This document shows positions 1-8,335 of a DNA stretch of 64,000 nucleotides, piece by piece; the stretch's first letter is position 1; every line of letters begins with the position of its first letter. Source of the stretch: Acidimicrobiales bacterium (lineage in GTDB: Bacteria; Actinomycetota; Acidimicrobiia; Acidimicrobiales; MedAcidi-G1); assembly GCA_030747595.1 (NCBI GenBank), contig JASLKK010000008.1, forward strand, positions 1 to 64,000, read 5' to 3'. The notes beneath the pieces were generated by a model. The model ran no database searches. It worked only from the letters and a program-made list of their open reading frames with translations, and had not been told where the DNA came from. The translations under genes were made by a program, and so were the position numbers.

Positions 1-723
1 CCAGTCCATGTACGTGCCACCAGCCACGTAACGCTGCGGACCACGACCCGGCGTCAACAGGCCGACCATCGCCGACGCCAGGTCCCGGACGTCGACGAGC
101 AGCCACCCGCCGGAGGCCAGGCTCATCATGATCTCGCTCTGCAACGTGGGGATCAGGTTGGCGGCCAGCACGTTGAGCCCCAGATCGGTCGGACCCGTCA
201 CCCCGGCCGGATAGATGATGGATACCGGCATACCGTTGTCCTGCATGGCCCGTGCGTGTTCCTCGGCCACCGCCTTGGATGCGTTATACGGGTTTCCCCC
301 TCCCTGCACCGGATCGTCGCCGGAGAGCACGTCACCGGTCGGCGGAAAGATCACCGACATGGTCGACAGGTGGACAATGGGGTCACACTCGGCGGCCGCT
401 GCGGCGTTGAGCACATTGACCGCTCCGGGGGCGTTGACCTCCAGCGCGTGGTGCATTTGCTCGGGATCCAGACTGGTGAACGCCGCGGTATGGACGCAGG
501 CGTCGCAGCCCTCGAGCGCAGTTGTCACGGCATCGAGGTCGGTCATGTCGCCGAGCACGGCCTCAACCTTGTTCGCTGAACCGTCGATGCCGTGCATAGC
601 CAGCATCCGATCCAACTTGTCGCCATCGCGCACCAGTGCCCGCACTTCGTGCCCGGCCGTCATCAGGGCGGCCAGCGTGTGGCCTCCGATGAACCCTGTC
701 GCTCCGGTCAACATGACCCGCAT
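1..723 (-). CDS. Extended short-chain dehydrogenase / NAD-dependent epimerase-dehydratase (3' part cut by window edge)
   Basis: NAD(P)-binding Rossmann enzyme of the extended SDR family. I translated the strand by hand. The N-terminus carries the dinucleotide motif TGATGFIGG directly after an ATG at 723, and a Y-N-A-S-K catalytic motif (YxxxK) follows at about residue 145. Some 241 codons are visible and the frame is still open at base 1, so the C-terminus is missing. The gene diverges from the ferredoxin/P450 pair, and a GTTAGCC palindrome lies in the shared upstream region. Relatives include 3-beta-hydroxysteroid dehydrogenases, dihydroflavonol reductases and sugar epimerases. The substrate cannot be told from sequence; the neighbouring P450 makes a hydroxylated lipid or terpenoid plausible. 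Confidence 0.85.
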   Translation of the reverse strand, partial: MRVMLTGATGFIGGHTLAALMTAGHEVRALVRDGDKLDRMLAMHGIDGSANKVEAVLGDMTDLDAVTTALEGCDACVHTAAFTSLDPEQMHHALEVNAPGAVNVLNAAAAAECDPIVHLSTMSVIFPPTGDVLSGDDPVQGGGNPYNASKAVAEEHARAMQDNGMPVSIIYPAGVTGPTDLGLNVLAANLIPTLQSEIMMSLASGGWLLVDVRDLASAMVGLLTPGRGPQRYVAGGTYMDW

Positions 724-859
724 CGCCGATTCCCCTTCCGCCCGGCACCGTGCCGGGAACAATCGGACCGTAGCCCCCTGTTGGTACCGGCGATCAGCCC
801 GAACCGTTGATAACACCGATTATCCACGAGTCTGCTGGCGCGCTATCCTGTCTCCAGAG

Positions 860-877
860 GTTAGCCAAACGGCTAAT
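860..877. promoter_or_regulatory. TetR-type operator, site 1 (GTTAGCC-AAAC-GGCTAAT)
   Basis: Inverted repeat with 7-bp arms (one mismatch at the outer base) and a 4-base centre. It lies 56 bases before the ferredoxin start and 137 bases before the divergent SDR start. Three more copies occur at 4793, 8038 and 9082. Two TetR genes lie between the outer copies, so control by one or both is the simplest inference. Confidence 0.7.
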
Positions 878-932
878 AGCATCTACAGGTCGTGAAAACA
901 CATGGACCGGGGTTCCGGGGGAGATGACACCG

Positions 933-1130
933 ATGAAGATCAAGGTCGATGCCGAAAGATGTGAAGGCCATAGCCGGTGCTACTCGCTGGCCCCCGAGCT
1001 GGTTGACGTGGACGACCTAGGCAACGCCTTCGAGTTGAACGACGGCGAGGTGCCCGCCGGACTCCAGGACAAGGCCCGCCTCATTGTCGACAACTGCCCC
1101 GAGTTCGCCATCACCATCGAGGAGGGCTGA
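933..1130 (+). CDS. 3Fe-4S type ferredoxin, electron donor for the adjacent P450
   Basis: A 65-residue ferredoxin. The cluster ligands visible are C10, C16 and C55 followed by Pro. The second position of the usual CxxC motif is His (C10-E-G-H13-S-R-C16), a form known in actinobacterial P450 partner ferredoxins that carry a 3Fe-4S cluster. I chose ATG 933 because GGGGGAG ends nine bases upstream. ATG 924, in the same frame, has no room for a ribosome site. The P450 gene starts three bases after its stop, so the two are translated together. Its expected role is to pass single electrons from an unlinked reductase to the P450 heme; no ferredoxin reductase gene is nearby. Confidence 0.9.
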   Translation: MKIKVDAERCEGHSRCYSLAPELVDVDDLGNAFELNDGEVPAGLQDKARLIVDNCPEFAITIEEG

Positions 1131-1133
1131 TCC

Positions 1134-2399
1134 ATGACCAAGACCACCGACACCCACGGCGATCCAGCTGCCGACGCGGTGGCCGCCTCCATCCCCGAGC
1201 GCTGCCCGGTCTCCGATGTCACCACCGACTACGACATGTTCGACGCGGACTACCTGCGCGACCCCTTCACGGCCTGGGCCGAGATGCGAGACCGCTGCCC
1301 GATCGCCCACACCGACCGCTACGGCGGCTCATGGCTCCCCACGAAGTACGACGACCTTCAGGCCATGGCCAAGATGGTTCCTGAACTGTCGTCCAAGTCG
1401 CCCATCGTGATCGACTTGCCCGAGGCACTCGTCAAGGGCGACTCCACTGGCTACAACGCGGCCGCCCCCATCACCGCAGACCCGCCTGAGCAAAATTGGA
1501 CCCGCCGGGCCCTGCTCCCCCACTTCACTCCCAAGGGCATCGCAGCGGAGACCGAGTACACCAAGCGGCTCTGCCACGAACTCATCGACGGATTCATCGA
1601 GAACGGCAGCTGCGACGCAGCAGTCGACTACGCCCAGCAGATCCCGCCCCGGGTCATCGCCAAGAAGCTCGGCGTGGACGCCTCCATGGTGGACGACTTC
1701 ATCGAGTGGGTCCGCGGTGTGCTTGAGCTGGGCCTTCAACAGCCCGAGCTGCGGGCCAAGTACCGCGACATCATTCGCGAGTTCTTCGCCGCCGAGGTGG
1801 CTGACCGACGAGCCAACCCGAAGGACGACCTAATCACTGCCCTCTGTCAGACGGAGCACGAAGGCAGCTTCCTGCCCGACGAGGTGATCATCGGCATGTG
1901 CAATCTGCAGCTGGTGGCCGGCATCGACACCACCTGGTCATCGATCGGCTCAGCCCTGTGGCACCTCGCCAGCCATGATGACGATCGGCGACGCCTGATC
2001 GACGAGCCCGACCTGTGGAACACCGCGGTCGAGGAGCTGCTGCGTTTCTACGCCCCGGTGACCATGGCCCGTAACGCAGCCGAGGACATCGAATACGGCG
2101 GGGTGAAGTTCAAGAAGGGCGACAAGATTCTCATGAACTTCCCTGGCGCCAACCACGACCCCGACCACTTCGAGGACGCCCACGAGGTGCATCTGGACCG
2201 CCAGCGGAACCGACACGTGGCCTTTGGTATCGGCATCCACCGGTGTGCGGGCTCGAACCTGGCCCGAATGGAGATGGAAGTAGCGCTCAAGACCTGGATG
2301 GAACGCATCCCCGAGTTCACGCTGTCAGATCCAGACGCCGTGACGTGGGCCGGCGGCCAGGTGCGCGGACCCCGCATCCTCCCAGTCACGTTTTCCTAG
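1134..2399 (+). CDS. Cytochrome P450 monooxygenase
   Basis: A 421-residue soluble bacterial P450. The landmarks are in the normal order: I-helix A262-G-x-D265-T266-T267 for oxygen activation, the ExxR pair E301/R304, and the heme loop F-G-I-G-I-H-R-C371-A-G with C371 as the axial thiolate. No membrane anchor is seen. It is paired with the 3Fe-4S ferredoxin just upstream. Regulation by the TetR-type site at 860 is inferred. Enzymes of this class hydroxylate terpenoids, sterols, fatty acids or alkylphenols. The neighbouring alcohol dehydrogenase, acyl-CoA dehydrogenase and hydratase fit a hydroxylate-oxidise-degrade route, but the substrate is unknown and I cannot assign a CYP family. Confidence 0.95.
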   Translation: MTKTTDTHGDPAADAVAASIPERCPVSDVTTDYDMFDADYLRDPFTAWAEMRDRCPIAHTDRYGGSWLPTKYDDLQAMAKMVPELSSKSPIVIDLPEALVKGDSTGYNAAAPITADPPEQNWTRRALLPHFTPKGIAAETEYTKRLCHELIDGFIENGSCDAAVDYAQQIPPRVIAKKLGVDASMVDDFIEWVRGVLELGLQQPELRAKYRDIIREFFAAEVADRRANPKDDLITALCQTEHEGSFLPDEVIIGMCNLQLVAGIDTTWSSIGSALWHLASHDDDRRRLIDEPDLWNTAVEELLRFYAPVTMARNAAEDIEYGGVKFKKGDKILMNFPGANHDPDHFEDAHEVHLDRQRNRHVAFGIGIHRCAGSNLARMEMEVALKTWMERIPEFTLSDPDAVTWAGGQVRGPRILPVTFS

Positions 2400-2403
2400 G
2401 GCG

Positions 2404-4728
2404 CTACTGGGCGACCGACTCGGCGTGGAATATCCCGGCGGCCACGGCGGTCCGGGTGGTCTCGTCCACCTCGCTCAGCAACTCGACGGTGACGCTACCG
2501 ATGGTGGCCGTGCACGTGAACCCATGGGGGTAGGGCCCCACCGGTGATCCGGTGTCGGTACCTACGTCGAAGCTCTCGCCCCCCATGGCAAACACCACGG
2601 GCACCGTCTGTTCAAGACGAGCCTGGCCCACGACCTGACCGTCCACCGCCAACGTAGCGGTACCACCGGCGCCGAAGCCTCCGTCCGAATCGAACAACAG
2701 CGCTACCTCCCGGCGGCCGGGTGCCAACGGTTCGACTGCGGCGACTGTGGTACGGACATGGCCATAGAGGTTGTAATGCCACGTCGGCCGACCTTCGTCG
2801 AGGTAGATCGCCCAACCGTTGAAGCTCCCGCCCTGACAGACGATGACCCCTTCTGGCGTCCCCTCAGGCACCTCGAGGTCACAGGTGATCCGGTAAGAGC
2901 GATTCTTGATGTTCAGGACGACCCGCTCGGGCATCCGAACGTGCGCCGTGGTGTAGGTCATCCGGGTGACCCCGACCGGCACCGACGGTGCTCGCATCGC
3001 CGGATCCAGGTTCATCGCCGCGTCTCGCAGCGGGTACACCCCGTTTCGCAGACACTCGGCGTCAAACAGGTCACGCATCTCCGCCAGCAACTCGGGTCGC
3101 TCGTCGGCCAGATCGTGGCTCTGGGAGAAGTCCTCACGCAGGTCATAGAGTTCCCACGATTCCTGTGGACCGTCGAAGGGAACCGAGCCGAACCGGATCC
3201 ACGGCAACCGGCCGTGGAAACACGACGCCATGAAACCTTCGTGGTAGATGCCGCGGTTGCCCATCATCTCGAAGTACTGGGTACGTCGGCCCTCCACCCC
3301 GGGATCGGTGAACGACGCCAACATCGACTGGCCCTCGATGGGCATCTGGTCGATCCCGTTCACCGAGGTCGGTGGCTCGATACCCGCCGCGGCGAGGATG
3401 GTGGGGGCAAGATCGATGACGTGGTGGAACTGGTCTCGAATTGCTCCGGCGTCGGTGATACGACGGGGCCACGACACGGCCAGCCCATTGCGTGTGCCGC
3501 CGAAATGCGATGCCACCTGCTTCATCCACTGGAAAGGCGCGTCCAGTGCCCATGCCCAACCCACGTTGTAGTGGCATTCACTGTGCTCGGTCCCGAAGTC
3601 GTTGATGTGTTGGAGCAGAAACTCCGGGTCCTCCTCGAAACCGTTCTGGAGGGCCGGTAGCGACCAGGTGCCGTCGATACGACCCTCGGCCGACGCCCCG
3701 TTGTCGCCGGTGACGTAGATAAAGAGTGTGTTCTCCCACTCGCCAATGCCCTCGAGAGCGTCGATTAGGCGGGCCACCTGAGCATCAGTGTGAGCCAGAA
3801 AGGCGGCGAACACCTCCATGAGGCGGCGGGCCACCGGCTTATACCGGTCGGGGTACTCGTCCCATGATGGGACCACGTCAGGGCGGGATGTGTTAACCGT
3901 GCCCGACGGGATGACACCCATCTCGAGTTGCCGCTCGAAGATGGACTGGCGGAGGTCGTCCCACCCCTCGTCGAAGAACCCACTGAAGCGGTCCAGCCAT
4001 GCGTCCGGTACCTGGAGGGGGGTGTGGACGGCCCCCGGCGAGAAATAGCAGAGGAACGGCTTGTCGGGCCGGTGGGCCTTGACCCGCTGCATCCACTCGA
4101 TGGCCTTATCGGCCATGTCCTCGGTGAGGTGGTAGTCATCGCGCCCCTCGTAGGGGGCGATTGGTGTGGTCTGGTCGTACAGGTCAGGTTCGAACTGCGA
4201 GGTCTCGGCTCCGGGGAACCCATAGAAGCGGTCGAACCCCAGGCCGGTAGGCCAACGGTCGAACGGCCCGGCCGGGCCGGTCTCCCATGATGGGGTGAGG
4301 TGGCCCTTGCCAAACATGCCGGTGGTGTAGCCGTTCTGGCGTAGCACCTCGGCCACGGTGGCCGCTTCGCGAGGAATGATCGAGTCGTAAGCTGGAAAGC
4401 CATTGGCCGCCTCGGTGATTCGACCCATGTGGACGGTGTGGTGGTTTCGACCGGTCAGCATCGAGGCCCGGGTGGGAGCGCAGATGGCCGTCGTGTGGAA
4501 ACGGTTGAAGCGCAGTCCCTCGGCGGCCACCCGTTCCAGCCCGGGCGCCGGGACCGGGCCTCCGAAGGCCCCGAACGACCCGAAGCCAACGTCGTCGAGC
4601 AGCACGAGCACGACATTGGGAGCGTCCTCCGGGGCGGAGTCCAGGACGATCGGGTCGGGTACGCAGTCCTCGGTGAGGCGCCCGATGGTTCCCTTGTAGG
4701 GCGGGGTGGGACGGGGGACGGCGGTCAT
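2404..4728 (-). CDS. Arylsulfatase (type I, Cys-type formylglycine sulfatase)
   Basis: A 774-residue sulfatase. The signature C83-A-P-T-R87 followed by S-M-L-T-G-R marks the cysteine that is converted to formylglycine, and paired Asp residues 45-46 fit the calcium site. No N-terminal signal peptide is obvious, so a cytoplasmic location is likely unless another route is used. The C-terminal ~200 residues form a beta-rich accessory region, as in long bacterial arylsulfatases. It is convergent with the P450 (four bases between stops) and divergent from the acyl-CoA dehydrogenase, with a degenerate operator between them. It would release sulfate from an organic sulfate ester. A formylglycine-generating enzyme is not encoded nearby. 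Confidence 0.93.
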   Translation of the reverse strand: MTAVPRPTPPYKGTIGRLTEDCVPDPIVLDSAPEDAPNVVLVLLDDVGFGSFGAFGGPVPAPGLERVAAEGLRFNRFHTTAICAPTRASMLTGRNHHTVHMGRITEAANGFPAYDSIIPREAATVAEVLRQNGYTTGMFGKGHLTPSWETGPAGPFDRWPTGLGFDRFYGFPGAETSQFEPDLYDQTTPIAPYEGRDDYHLTEDMADKAIEWMQRVKAHRPDKPFLCYFSPGAVHTPLQVPDAWLDRFSGFFDEGWDDLRQSIFERQLEMGVIPSGTVNTSRPDVVPSWDEYPDRYKPVARRLMEVFAAFLAHTDAQVARLIDALEGIGEWENTLFIYVTGDNGASAEGRIDGTWSLPALQNGFEEDPEFLLQHINDFGTEHSECHYNVGWAWALDAPFQWMKQVASHFGGTRNGLAVSWPRRITDAGAIRDQFHHVIDLAPTILAAAGIEPPTSVNGIDQMPIEGQSMLASFTDPGVEGRRTQYFEMMGNRGIYHEGFMASCFHGRLPWIRFGSVPFDGPQESWELYDLREDFSQSHDLADERPELLAEMRDLFDAECLRNGVYPLRDAAMNLDPAMRAPSVPVGVTRMTYTTAHVRMPERVVLNIKNRSYRITCDLEVPEGTPEGVIVCQGGSFNGWAIYLDEGRPTWHYNLYGHVRTTVAAVEPLAPGRREVALLFDSDGGFGAGGTATLAVDGQVVGQARLEQTVPVVFAMGGESFDVGTDTGSPVGPYPHGFTCTATIGSVTVELLSEVDETTRTAVAAGIFHAESVAQ

Positions 4729-4792
4729 TGGTCAGGATCTCCAACTCTGCGGGCAAGAACTGGGCTCGCTGGGGCTGGCCAGTGGCCCCATT

Positions 4793-4810
4793 CTTGGCCA
4801 TCTGGCTAAC
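4793..4810. promoter_or_regulatory. TetR-type operator, site 2 (degenerate copy)
   Basis: CTTGGCCATCTGGCTAAC matches the best copy at 8038 at 15 of 18 bases. It lies in the 92-base space between the divergent sulfatase and acyl-CoA dehydrogenase starts and ends ten bases before the latter. The right half is perfect and the left half is imperfect, so affinity may be lower. Confidence 0.5.
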
Positions 4811-4820
4811 ATGCGGTCAC

Positions 4821-6038
4821 ATGAGTGACTTCCCCAACGATATGACTGCCGGCGCCGCCTTTGCCGAGTTCAGGGCCGAGGTCCAATCCTTCCTCCACGA
4901 ATACGACCGACGCCCGGTCGCCCCCGGACTCTCCCGTCTGGACCGGGGCCGAGCCTTCCTGGCGGCGCGCTACGACGCCGGGCTGGGCGCTCTGGACTAC
5001 CCGGTCGCCGACGGAGGTCGAGGCCTGGACCGTCGCTTCGTCGACGTCTACCGCCAGGAGGCCGAAGGCCGGACCACCGATGACGGTGGTTCTGGATTCA
5101 GCATCGGCCTGGACATGTGCCTACCCACCATCCGCGACCACGGAAGCCCTGAACTACGCCAACGGTTCCTCGGCCCCGGGCTCCGGGGCGACGAGCACTG
5201 GTGCCAGCTCTATTCCGAGCCGGGTGCCGGATCGGACCTAGCTGGCCTGACCACCCGTGCGGTCCGCGACGGTGACGAATGGCTGGTCACCGGTCAGAAG
5301 GTATGGACCTCGGGTGCCGACCACGCCGACTTCGGCATCCTGCTGGCTCGGACCGACTGGGACGTCCCCAAGCACACCGGCATCTCCATGCTGGTACTTC
5401 CAATGCGCCAACCGGGCGTGGTGGTCCGGGCCCTCCACCAGATGACGGACGTGGCCCACTTCAACGAAGTCTTCATGGACGAGGCCCGGGTCCCCGTCGA
5501 CTGGGTCGTCGGGGGCCCGGGAAACGGCTGGAAGATGGCTGTCGCTCTCCTCGCGTACGAACGTTCCTCGCTCGGCAAGGGAAGCGGGCGCCAGCCCATT
5601 CCAACCGACCGGCTCATCGAACTGGCCCAGGCCAACGGGCGATCCCAAGATCCTGTCGTGCGTCAGAATCTGGCCCGTCTGGCCACCGGGACGAGGCTCA
5701 TCGAATGGCTGAACCTCCGCACGGGAATCCATCCATCGATCACAAAGCTCTGGCGGACCCAGCAGGGACACACGGCGGCCCATGTGGCCGCCGGGCTGGC
5801 CTGGCCCGGAGGTATCGCCTGGGACGGCTCTCGGATGGGCACCACCCAAACGGGCCGATTCGCCGACGCCGATGGCTCGCACTGGGCCTATGGGATCTGC
5901 GACTCACCTGCCCTCTCGCTGGCCGGAGGTACCGACGAGATCCAGAAGAACACCCTCGGCGAACGGGTCCTCGGCCTTCCCCGGGAGCCGGCCGGCAACC
6001 GTGATACCCCGTTCAGTCAGATACCGAAGAACGTCTGA
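4821..6038 (+). CDS. Acyl-CoA dehydrogenase
   Basis: FAD-dependent acyl-CoA dehydrogenase of 405 residues, introducing a 2,3 double bond in an acyl-CoA. Typical blocks are W-C-Q-L-Y-S-E-P-G-A-G-S-D-L (FAD/substrate region, about residue 132) and the C-terminal G-G-T-D-E-I-Q-K-N block with E-R-V-L-G-L-P. I used ATG 4821; an in-frame ATG at 4728 would run through the operator and add a non-family leader. The gene is convergent with the first TetR gene and overlaps it by 26 bases at the stops. The N-terminus is short compared with beta-oxidation enzymes, as in the actinobacterial FadE group that acts on branched or steroid side chains. The substrate is not known. Confidence 0.92.
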   Translation: MSDFPNDMTAGAAFAEFRAEVQSFLHEYDRRPVAPGLSRLDRGRAFLAARYDAGLGALDYPVADGGRGLDRRFVDVYRQEAEGRTTDDGGSGFSIGLDMCLPTIRDHGSPELRQRFLGPGLRGDEHWCQLYSEPGAGSDLAGLTTRAVRDGDEWLVTGQKVWTSGADHADFGILLARTDWDVPKHTGISMLVLPMRQPGVVVRALHQMTDVAHFNEVFMDEARVPVDWVVGGPGNGWKMAVALLAYERSSLGKGSGRQPIPTDRLIELAQANGRSQDPVVRQNLARLATGTRLIEWLNLRTGIHPSITKLWRTQQGHTAAHVAAGLAWPGGIAWDGSRMGTTQTGRFADADGSHWAYGICDSPALSLAGGTDEIQKNTLGERVLGLPREPAGNRDTPFSQIPKNV

Positions 6039-6645
6039 ACGGCTCCCGTTCCCCACGGGCTGCCGTACCCGGGTCTAGACCGAGCGACAACGACCGGAGG
6101 ATCAACGCCAGTCGTTCCTCCACCTCTTCAGCGAGGAGCGGATCCTCGCCACCCCTGGCGATCCACGGATCCATTGTCGTAGCAAAGAGGCAGCGGGCGA
6201 GATGGAACACCGTGGCAATGCCCACGTCGACCCGGACCTCCGTCTCATCCTCGCCAGTCCGCGTCTCGAGGGTCTGCTCTACAGCCACATCCAGCGTGGG
6301 ATGGGTCACGTGGGTGCGGTCGGCTTCACCGGACAACGACGCGTAGGCCACGGCCCGGACGAATTCTGGTGCCCGCAGGAGAGAAAACGGTTCCACCCGA
6401 CCCGAGGTATCCAACTCCTCCACAGCGGCATAAGACTCCGTGAGACGATCGAACCCCGCACGGAGCAGAGCCTCCTTCCCGCCGAAGTAGTGATGGACCA
6501 AGCCGTAGTTGACACCGGCCTCCTCAGCGAGAGCTCGCCCGGAGATCCGCTTAGGTGCCGAATGGCCTAGGAGACGGGCCGCGGCGGCCACCAGCGCCTC
6601 TCGGACCTCGTCGGCACCCTTGGGGGAAGAACCGCCGGTGGTCAT
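6013..6645 (-). CDS. TetR family transcriptional regulator (first of a tandem pair)
   Basis: A 210-residue repressor. The N-terminal helix-turn-helix has the recognition segment G-V-N-Y-G-L-V-H-H-Y-F at residues 44-54, followed by the family's G-K-E-A-L-L-R. The remaining ~140 residues are the helical ligand-binding and dimerisation domain. It overlaps the upstream TetR by four bases (ATGA) and is last in the hydratase-TetR-TetR operon. Its recognition helix is almost the same as that of its neighbour, so both probably bind the GTTAGCC palindromes. The ligand is probably an acyl-CoA or pathway intermediate, which is an inference from the cluster. Confidence 0.92.
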   Translation of the reverse strand: MTTGGSSPKGADEVREALVAAAARLLGHSAPKRISGRALAEEAGVNYGLVHHYFGGKEALLRAGFDRLTESYAAVEELDTSGRVEPFSLLRAPEFVRAVAYASLSGEADRTHVTHPTLDVAVEQTLETRTGEDETEVRVDVGIATVFHLARCLFATTMDPWIARGGEDPLLAEEVEERLALILRSLSLGLDPGTAARGEREPFRRSSVSD

Positions 6646-7220
6646 CGCTCGACCTCCACCCCGATCGACCGGTACAGCGATTCGAGCACGGTGAAAAACC
6701 GGTCCCGGATCACCTCACCGTCCGCTTCGAGGTCCAAGCCAAGCCCCGTGGCGTTGTGTTCGACGAACACCGGCCAACCCAACTGGAGCAAGACGATGGC
6801 TGCCACGGTGGCCCGGTGGTGGACGGGGTCGCCGTCCTGGTCGCCCTCGGTGGCCATCCCGAGCATGGCGTCAAAGACCGGGTGCGAAACGTCCTCGTCG
6901 TCGTACCCACCCTCAAGGGCGACGTGAGCAGCAAAGCCGAAGATCTCCCGGTCTGAGACGACCTGGTTCAATGGAATGGGTCGGGTGCCGCCCGCCATTG
7001 AATCGGCCAGAAGCCGGGAACCATGCCGACCTCGGGCGGCTCTGAGCAGGTCGCCGGACGACTCGAAGTAGTAGTGGACTAGGCCGTAGTTGACCTCAGC
7101 CTCTTCGGCCAGTGCCCGACCGGTGACCGTCGACGGGGGACGCTCCGACATCAACCGGATGGCCGCATCGAGCAGCGCCGTCCGGGAGGACGGTTCCCCG
7201 TCGGGATCGACGCCCATCAA
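6642..7220 (-). CDS. TetR family transcriptional regulator (second of a tandem pair)
   Basis: A 192-residue TetR protein with the helix-turn-helix at residues 34-51, including G-R-A-L-A-E-E-A-E-V-N-Y-G-L-V-H-Y-Y-F. The start overlaps the stop of the enoyl-CoA hydratase gene by four bases. It is clearly a paralogue of the next gene in the DNA-binding part, while the ligand-binding parts differ strongly. This suggests an old tandem duplication in which the two now sense different ligands or form heterodimers. The 28-bp palindrome upstream of the operon implies autoregulation. Confidence 0.92.
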   Translation of the reverse strand: MMGVDPDGEPSSRTALLDAAIRLMSERPPSTVTGRALAEEAEVNYGLVHYYFESSGDLLRAARGRHGSRLLADSMAGGTRPIPLNQVVSDREIFGFAAHVALEGGYDDEDVSHPVFDAMLGMATEGDQDGDPVHHRATVAAIVLLQLGWPVFVEHNATGLGLDLEADGEVIRDRFFTVLESLYRSIGVEVER

Positions 7221-7981
7221 GTCCGCGCCGGCCGAAGTTGGCCGGCCGCGGCGAGGAGGGCGGCTCCCCGATCGATGCGATCCGCACTGGTGACCACATC
7301 GGCGACCATGCCGGCGGTGTGCTCCTTCATCATCCGGCCCGCCGATCCGGGGAATCCGGCGATCTCGAGTGCCAGCCTTCGGGCTGCGTCGAGGACCTCG
7401 TCGTCAGCCACCACGTCGAGGGCGATCCCTAGACGATGCAAGTCCAGACCGCTGAACCGACGGCCGGAAAGGGTGATCTGATGGATCACGGAGAGAGGAT
7501 GTCGGCCCGACAGCCAGGCCAGGTTCATGGCGGCCGGCATGCCCTGACGGACCTCGCCGACTTGAAGGAACGCCCCCTCGCCGGCCACCAGAAGGTCACA
7601 GGCCAGGGCAAGCCCCGCTCCACCGTTGATGGCAAACCGTTCCAGCGCGCCCACGACCGGGACCGGACACTCGGCAATGGCCCGGTGGGCAGCAGCGAAC
7701 GACGAACTCGCCGTCCCGATCCAGGTCGGCGGCGGATCGGCGTTGTACTCCGTGAGGTCGAGGCCCGAACAGAACCCACCGCCAGCGCCGTGTAGGAGGA
7801 CGGCCCCAACGTCATCCCGGTCGGAGGCCTCGGCAAAGCAGGCGGCCAGAGCATCGGACAACGGTCCGACTATGGCGTTCTTCCTCCCCGGTCGATTCAG
7901 GACAATGGTGGCCAACCCGTCCTTGACCTCGAGGAGAACGGGGTTGTCGGGCGTGTGGTCATCGACTTTGTGATGGGTCAT
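7217..7981 (-). CDS. Enoyl-CoA hydratase/isomerase family protein
   Basis: A 254-residue crotonase-fold protein. The oxyanion-hole block H-G-A-G-G-G-F-C-S-G-L-D-L and the N-G-G-A-G-L-A-L-A-C-D-L block are present. Glutamate in V-G-E-V-R-Q-G-M lies near one of the catalytic positions. It heads a three-gene operon with the two TetR genes, and its promoter overlaps the 28-bp palindrome. It probably hydrates or isomerises an enoyl-CoA made by the dehydrogenase at 4821. The family is functionally mixed, so the exact reaction is open. Confidence 0.9.
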   Translation of the reverse strand: MTHHKVDDHTPDNPVLLEVKDGLATIVLNRPGRKNAIVGPLSDALAACFAEASDRDDVGAVLLHGAGGGFCSGLDLTEYNADPPPTWIGTASSSFAAAHRAIAECPVPVVGALERFAINGGAGLALACDLLVAGEGAFLQVGEVRQGMPAAMNLAWLSGRHPLSVIHQITLSGRRFSGLDLHRLGIALDVVADDEVLDAARRLALEIAGFPGSAGRMMKEHTAGMVADVVTSADRIDRGAALLAAAGQLRPART

Positions 7982-8032
7982 GATGTCCTCGATCGGTCAG
8001 GCGCTGTCAGTGGTTTCGGTAACAAGCGCGTG

Positions 8033-8060
8033 CTGAGGTTAGCCATATGGCTAACCTCAG
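8033..8060. promoter_or_regulatory. TetR-type operator, site 3 (28-bp perfect palindrome)
   Basis: The core GTTAGCCATATGGCTAAC is at 8038-8055. The symmetry continues outward without mismatch to C8033 and G8060, giving 14-bp arms. It lies 52 bases before the start of the hydratase-TetR-TetR operon, where autoregulation is expected. It is the strongest of the four copies. Confidence 0.8.
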
Positions 8061-8075
8061 GCAACCGGCCATCCT

Positions 8076-8333
8076 GATCTCCTCACGACCGAAACCGACA
8101 TCCTCAATCTGGACTTCAATGCCCACCTAGACCGCATCCGACGCTTCACTGACGAGGAGTTGAGCACCGGTGAAGTGGGCATGGTGGAACTCGGCGAGGT
8201 GCCGCCGCCGCTGGTTGACCACCAGGCCAAGACGGACCTGTTCGGCATCACCTTGCCCCGGGAGTGGGGTGGCTTGGGTTGAACCATGGAACAGCAGGTC
8301 CGCCACCTCATCGTCATGTCATCCCGTTCATGA
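8076..8333 (+). pseudogene. Remnant of an acyl-CoA dehydrogenase N-terminal region
   Basis: Reading from 8076 in the frame of codon 8097, the translation ends F-G-I-T-L-P-R-E-W-G-G-L-G, a typical block of acyl-CoA dehydrogenases. An in-frame TGA follows at 8280-8282. After that stop the same frame continues T-M-E-Q-Q-V-R-H-L-I-V-M-S, which is the expected next piece of the family, and then meets a second stop at 8331. There is no good start codon, and the FAD-binding and catalytic parts are gone, replaced by the convergent permease gene. This is a decayed gene fragment inside the TetR-regulated cluster, just downstream of the palindrome that may once have been its operator. Confidence 0.7.
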
Positions 8334-8335
8334 AG

